Below are positions 61,366-64,000 of a DNA stretch of 64,000 nt, one piece after another. The stretch is from contig NZ_JAMXMX010000001.1 in the NCBI RefSeq assembly GCF_024055725.1, positions 186,001 to 250,000 on the forward strand, in the 5' to 3' direction. This DNA is from Actinoallomurus spadix (lineage in GTDB: Bacteria > Actinomycetota > Actinomycetes > Streptosporangiales > Streptosporangiaceae). Each line of letters starts with the position of its first letter. Within the stretch, counting starts at the first letter, position 1. Below the pieces are notes generated by a model. The model ran no database searches. It saw only the letters and a list, made by a program, of their open reading frames with translations, and had not been told where the DNA came from. The position numbers and the translations under genes were made by a program.

Positions 61366-61957
61366 GGCGCAGGGCCAGCCGGAGCGCGAACCCGAGGAAC
61401 GCCGTGCCGGCGACCCGGTCGAGCACATGTCCCACTCTCGGCCGCCGCAGCAGCGGCCCCAGCCGGTCCGCCAGGACGGCCAGCAGCGCGCACCAGAGCA
61501 CCCCTTCGGTGACGTGCACGCCCGCCAGCAGGAGGCTCCACGGCAGCATCGGCGCGCCCGGCGGCACGAACTGCGGTAGCAGCGACAGGTAGAAGACCCC
61601 GACCTTCGGGTTGAGGGCGTTGGTCAGCAGGCCCGTGAGGAACCGGTTCCGCCCGGAGGGGACGGTCGTCTCTCCCGCCGCCTCGCGGCGCAGCAGCAGC
61701 CGTACGCCCAGGTACAGCAGGTAGGCGGCCCCCACCCAGCGCAGCACCGCGTACAGCGTGTGGGAGGCCGCGAGCACCGCGGTCAGGCCCAGGCCGGCCG
61801 CGGCGCCCCACCACAGGCAGCCGGCCTGGACGCCGAGCGCGGCGACCAGCGCGGCGCGGCGGCCCTGGGCGATCGTGGTCCGCAGGACGAGGAGCGAGTC
61901 CGGGCCAGGGACCAGCGTGAGCAGCGCCGCGACCCCGGCGAACGCCAGCAGCGCCAT
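61361..61957 (-). CDS. LysE/RhtB-family amino acid exporter
   Basis: 198 residues with about six TM helices. ATG 61957 overlaps the GlmS stop by one base (TGATG). LysE features: an N-terminal PGPDSLLVLRTTIAQGRRAALVAALGVQAG segment and FLTGLLTNALNPKVGVFYLSLLPQFV. It exports amino acids or derivatives. Coupling to GlmS suggests relief of an amino-sugar or glutamate/glutamine imbalance, which is inference. No regulator is adjacent. Confidence 0.92.
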   Translation of the reverse strand: MALLAFAGVAALLTLVPGPDSLLVLRTTIAQGRRAALVAALGVQAGCLWWGAAAGLGLTAVLAASHTLYAVLRWVGAAYLLYLGVRLLLRREAAGETTVPSGRNRFLTGLLTNALNPKVGVFYLSLLPQFVPPGAPMLPWSLLLAGVHVTEGVLWCALLAVLADRLGPLLRRPRVGHVLDRVAGTAFLGFALRLALRP

Positions 61958-63759
61958 CACTCCACCGTCACGCTCTTGGCCAGGTTGCGGGGCTTGTCGA
62001 CGTCGTGGCCGAGCGCGACGGCCGCGTGGTAGGCCAGCAGCTGCAGCGGGATGGACAACAGGATCGGGTCGAGTTCGGGCTCGTTCTTCGGCACGACGAT
62101 CGCGTCGTCGCCGGTCTCCCGGTGCCCGACCGTCAGCACGCGGCCGCGCCGGGCGCGGATCTCCCCGATCGTCGACAGGTTCTTGTCCAGCAGCTCGTCG
62201 TCCGGAACGACGGCGACGGCGGGCAGCTCGGGGCTGACCAGGGCGAGCGGGCCGTGCTTCAGCTCGCTGGCCGGGTACGCCTCGGCGTGGACGTAGGAGA
62301 CCTCCTTGAGCTTCTGCGCGCCCTCCCGGGCGACCGGCCGGCCGCGGACCCGCCCGACGAACAGCATGCTGCGGTACGCCGCGTACTCCCGCGCGAGCTC
62401 GGCGATCCGGTCCTCCTGCTTCAGGATCTCCTCGATCTGCGCGGGCAGGGCCCGCAGCCCCTCGGCGATCCGGCGCCCGTCGGCGGGGGACAGGTCGTGG
62501 ATGCGCCCCAGGTGCAGCGCGAGCAGCGCGAACACCACGGCCGTGGAGGTGTACGCCTTGGTCGAGGCCACCGCGATCTCGGGGCCGGCGTGCAGGTAGA
62601 CGCCGCCGTCGCACTCGCGGGCGATCGCGCTGCCGACGGCGTTCACGACGCCCAGGACCCGGCCGCCCTTGCGCTTCAGCTCCTGCACGGCGGCGAGGGT
62701 GTCGTAGGTCTCACCGGACTGGCTGACCGCGACGTACAGGGTGTCCGCCTCGACGACCGGGTTGCGGTAGCGGAACTCCGAGGCGGGCTCGGCGTCGGCC
62801 GGGATCCGGGCGAGCTCCTCGATGAGCTGCGCCCCGACCTGCCCGGCGTAGTACGCCGAGCCGCAGCCGAGGATCTTCACCCGGCGGATCTCCCGGGCCT
62901 CGCGCGGGTCGAGGTTCAGGCCGCCGAGGTGGGCGGTGTGGAAGCGCAGGTCCAGTCGGCCGCGCAGCGCGCGTTCGACGGCGGCGGGCTGCTCGTGGAT
63001 CTCCTTGCGCATGAAGTGCGTGTAGCCCTCGGCGTCGTACGCGGCCTCCTCGGCCTCGATGAGGGACGGCTCCTTGCGGGTGGCGCGCCGGTCCAGCGTC
63101 GAGGTGCGGAACCCGTCGGCGCGTACGGTCGCCAGCTCGCCGTCGTCGAGGTGCACGACCTGCCGGGTGTAGCGCACGAGCGCGGCGACGTCGGAGGCGG
63201 CGAACATCTCCTTCTCACCGATGCCGAGCACGACCGGGCTGCCGTTGCGGGCGACGACCAGCACCCCGGGGTGGCGCGCGTCCACGACGGCGATGCCGTA
63301 CGTCCCGACGACCCGCGACAGCGCCTCCCGTACGGCGTCCTCCAGCTCCGCCTCCCCGGAACGGGCGATCAGGTGGGGGAGCACCTCACTGTCGGTCTCG
63401 GAGGACAGGACGACGCCGTCGGCGGCCAGCTCGGCGCGCAGCTCGTCGGCGTTCTCGATGATGCCGTTGTGGACCACGGCGATCGTCCCGGCGATGTGGG
63501 GGTGGGCGTTCAGGTCGCTGGGCTCGCCGTGGGTGGCCCAGCGGGTGTGCCCGATGCCCGGCGCGCCCTTGAAGCGGGCGGGCAGCCCGGCCGCCAGCTC
63601 GCCGACCCGTACCTTGGCCTTGCGCACGCGCAGGTCACCCGCGCGGCCGAGGACGGCCAGGCCCGCCGAGTCGTAGCCGCGGTACTCCAGGCGGGCCAGC
63701 CCCTCGGTCAGGATCGGGACGGCGTCCCGCGGGCCGACGTAGGCCACGATTCCGCACAT
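61957..63759 (-). CDS. glmS: Glutamine--fructose-6-phosphate aminotransferase (isomerizing)
   Basis: 600 residues. Catalytic C2 in MCGIVAYVG, glutaminase fold (GIGHTRWATHGEPS, HNGIIEN), SIS domains (VSQSGETYDT; ASTKAYTSTAVVFALLALHLG) and the C-terminal PRNLAKSVTVE Lys region. It makes glucosamine-6-phosphate for peptidoglycan. Complete. It is co-transcribed with lysE and follows a small gene that leaves the window. No glmS ribozyme is present in the 10 bp before it. Confidence 0.97.
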   Translation of the reverse strand: MCGIVAYVGPRDAVPILTEGLARLEYRGYDSAGLAVLGRAGDLRVRKAKVRVGELAAGLPARFKGAPGIGHTRWATHGEPSDLNAHPHIAGTIAVVHNGIIENADELRAELAADGVVLSSETDSEVLPHLIARSGEAELEDAVREALSRVVGTYGIAVVDARHPGVLVVARNGSPVVLGIGEKEMFAASDVAALVRYTRQVVHLDDGELATVRADGFRTSTLDRRATRKEPSLIEAEEAAYDAEGYTHFMRKEIHEQPAAVERALRGRLDLRFHTAHLGGLNLDPREAREIRRVKILGCGSAYYAGQVGAQLIEELARIPADAEPASEFRYRNPVVEADTLYVAVSQSGETYDTLAAVQELKRKGGRVLGVVNAVGSAIARECDGGVYLHAGPEIAVASTKAYTSTAVVFALLALHLGRIHDLSPADGRRIAEGLRALPAQIEEILKQEDRIAELAREYAAYRSMLFVGRVRGRPVAREGAQKLKEVSYVHAEAYPASELKHGPLALVSPELPAVAVVPDDELLDKNLSTIGEIRARRGRVLTVGHRETGDDAIVVPKNEPELDPILLSIPLQLLAYHAAVALGHDVDKPRNLAKSVTVE

Positions 63760-63769
63760 CAGGTCTCCT

Positions 63770-64000
63770 TCATCCGTAGACGATGCGGCGGAGCTGGCGC
63801 AGCGAGAGCTCCGGGGGAGCGACGCGCCGCGACGGCAGCTCGGCGGCGATGCGTTCGAAGATCCGGTCGTTGGTCAGTCCGCGCGCCTTCAGCTCGGCGT
63901 GCCGCCGGCGGACGAAGTCCTCGGCGGGCTCGGCGAAGTAGGCGAGCACGTCCGCGACGACGCGCGCCGCCTCGCCGGGGCTCAGCGCCGACGTACGGCT
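63770..64000 (-). CDS. Unknown helical protein, C-terminal 76 residues
   Basis: The stop is at 63770-63772 and the frame runs out of the window. The visible part is charged and helical: EAARVVADVLAYFAEPAEDFVRRRHAELKARGLTNDRIFERIAAELPSRRVAPPELSLRQLRRIVYG (in pieces). RRHAELKARG..NDRIFERIA has a helix-turn-helix-like pattern. I do not recognise the family. Ten bp before glmS on the same strand, probably the preceding gene of that operon. Confidence 0.75.
   Translation of the reverse strand, partial: SRTSALSPGEAARVVADVLAYFAEPAEDFVRRRHAELKARGLTNDRIFERIAAELPSRRVAPPELSLRQLRRIVYG

Overview
The window is about 70% GC, with gene starts often GTG or TTG and many ATGA/GTGA overlaps. Its family content is typical of a filamentous or mycolic-type actinobacterium: Sbp/DUF881 septal proteins, FtsR- and GarA-type proteins, a DUF397-like gene, an XRE-DUF5753 remnant, DUF5999, an SCO6745-family protein, an F420-type PPOX protein and PaaX/IclR regulators. 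The lineage looks closer to Streptosporangiales/Thermomonosporaceae or Streptomyces than to Mycobacterium, but I cannot name a genus. No rRNA, tRNA, CRISPR array, transposase or phage gene was seen.

1-6 kb: the end of a pyrimidine/hydantoin catabolic pair (hydantoinase and carbamoyl amidohydrolase), two MFS exporters and a secreted alpha/beta hydrolase with a clear promoter and operator-like palindrome. 6-14 kb: a minus-strand catabolic block (Rieske oxygenase, small zinc-site-like protein, flavin/2Fe-2S reductase, MaoC hydratase, acyl-CoA ligase, amidohydrolase, SDR) with an IclR regulator inside and a PaaX regulator divergent from its strong promoter. 14-20 kb: an M19 dipeptidase, a small Cys-tailed membrane protein, a polytopic glycosyltransferase, and an 886-residue methyltransferase-CgeB-GT2 fusion coupled to it. 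20-23 kb: an APH-fold kinase, an aldo/keto reductase and a DUF397-like gene with a palindromic operator.

23-34 kb is a conserved actinobacterial core: CDP-alcohol phosphatidyltransferase, ManC-like nucleotidyltransferase with a degenerate mutase half, alpha/beta hydrolase, DUF881-Sbp-DUF881, FHA protein GarA, FtsR, bifunctional nuclease, and a second MerR regulator. It leads into a GST-like reductase, a flippase/pseudokinase membrane protein, an SCO6745-family protein and glycine-riboswitch-controlled gcvP. I recall the same order in Streptomyces.

41-64 kb is more accessory: a YbdK-like carboxylate-amine ligase; an Asp-box propeller coupled to a MoaD-like protein; a three-gene unit of a 17-Cys double-psi-barrel-like protein, a Tat-exported protein and a MauE-like membrane protein; a serine beta-lactamase-fold enzyme; a TPR protein; ferritin-VIT1; an MpaB-like oxygenase; TetR; PlsC; a NarL-type two-component system; a short Rho paralogue with a long pyrimidine-rich leader; a secreted parallel beta-helix protein; LysE and GlmS. 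Several gene ends carry short tandem repeat arrays (34 bp x4, 23 bp x4, 25 bp x2, 45 bp x2).

The most promising undescribed system is the Cys-rich DPBB/Tat/MauE operon at 43.9-45.9 kb. The fused glycosyltransferase locus and the Rho paralogue leader follow.
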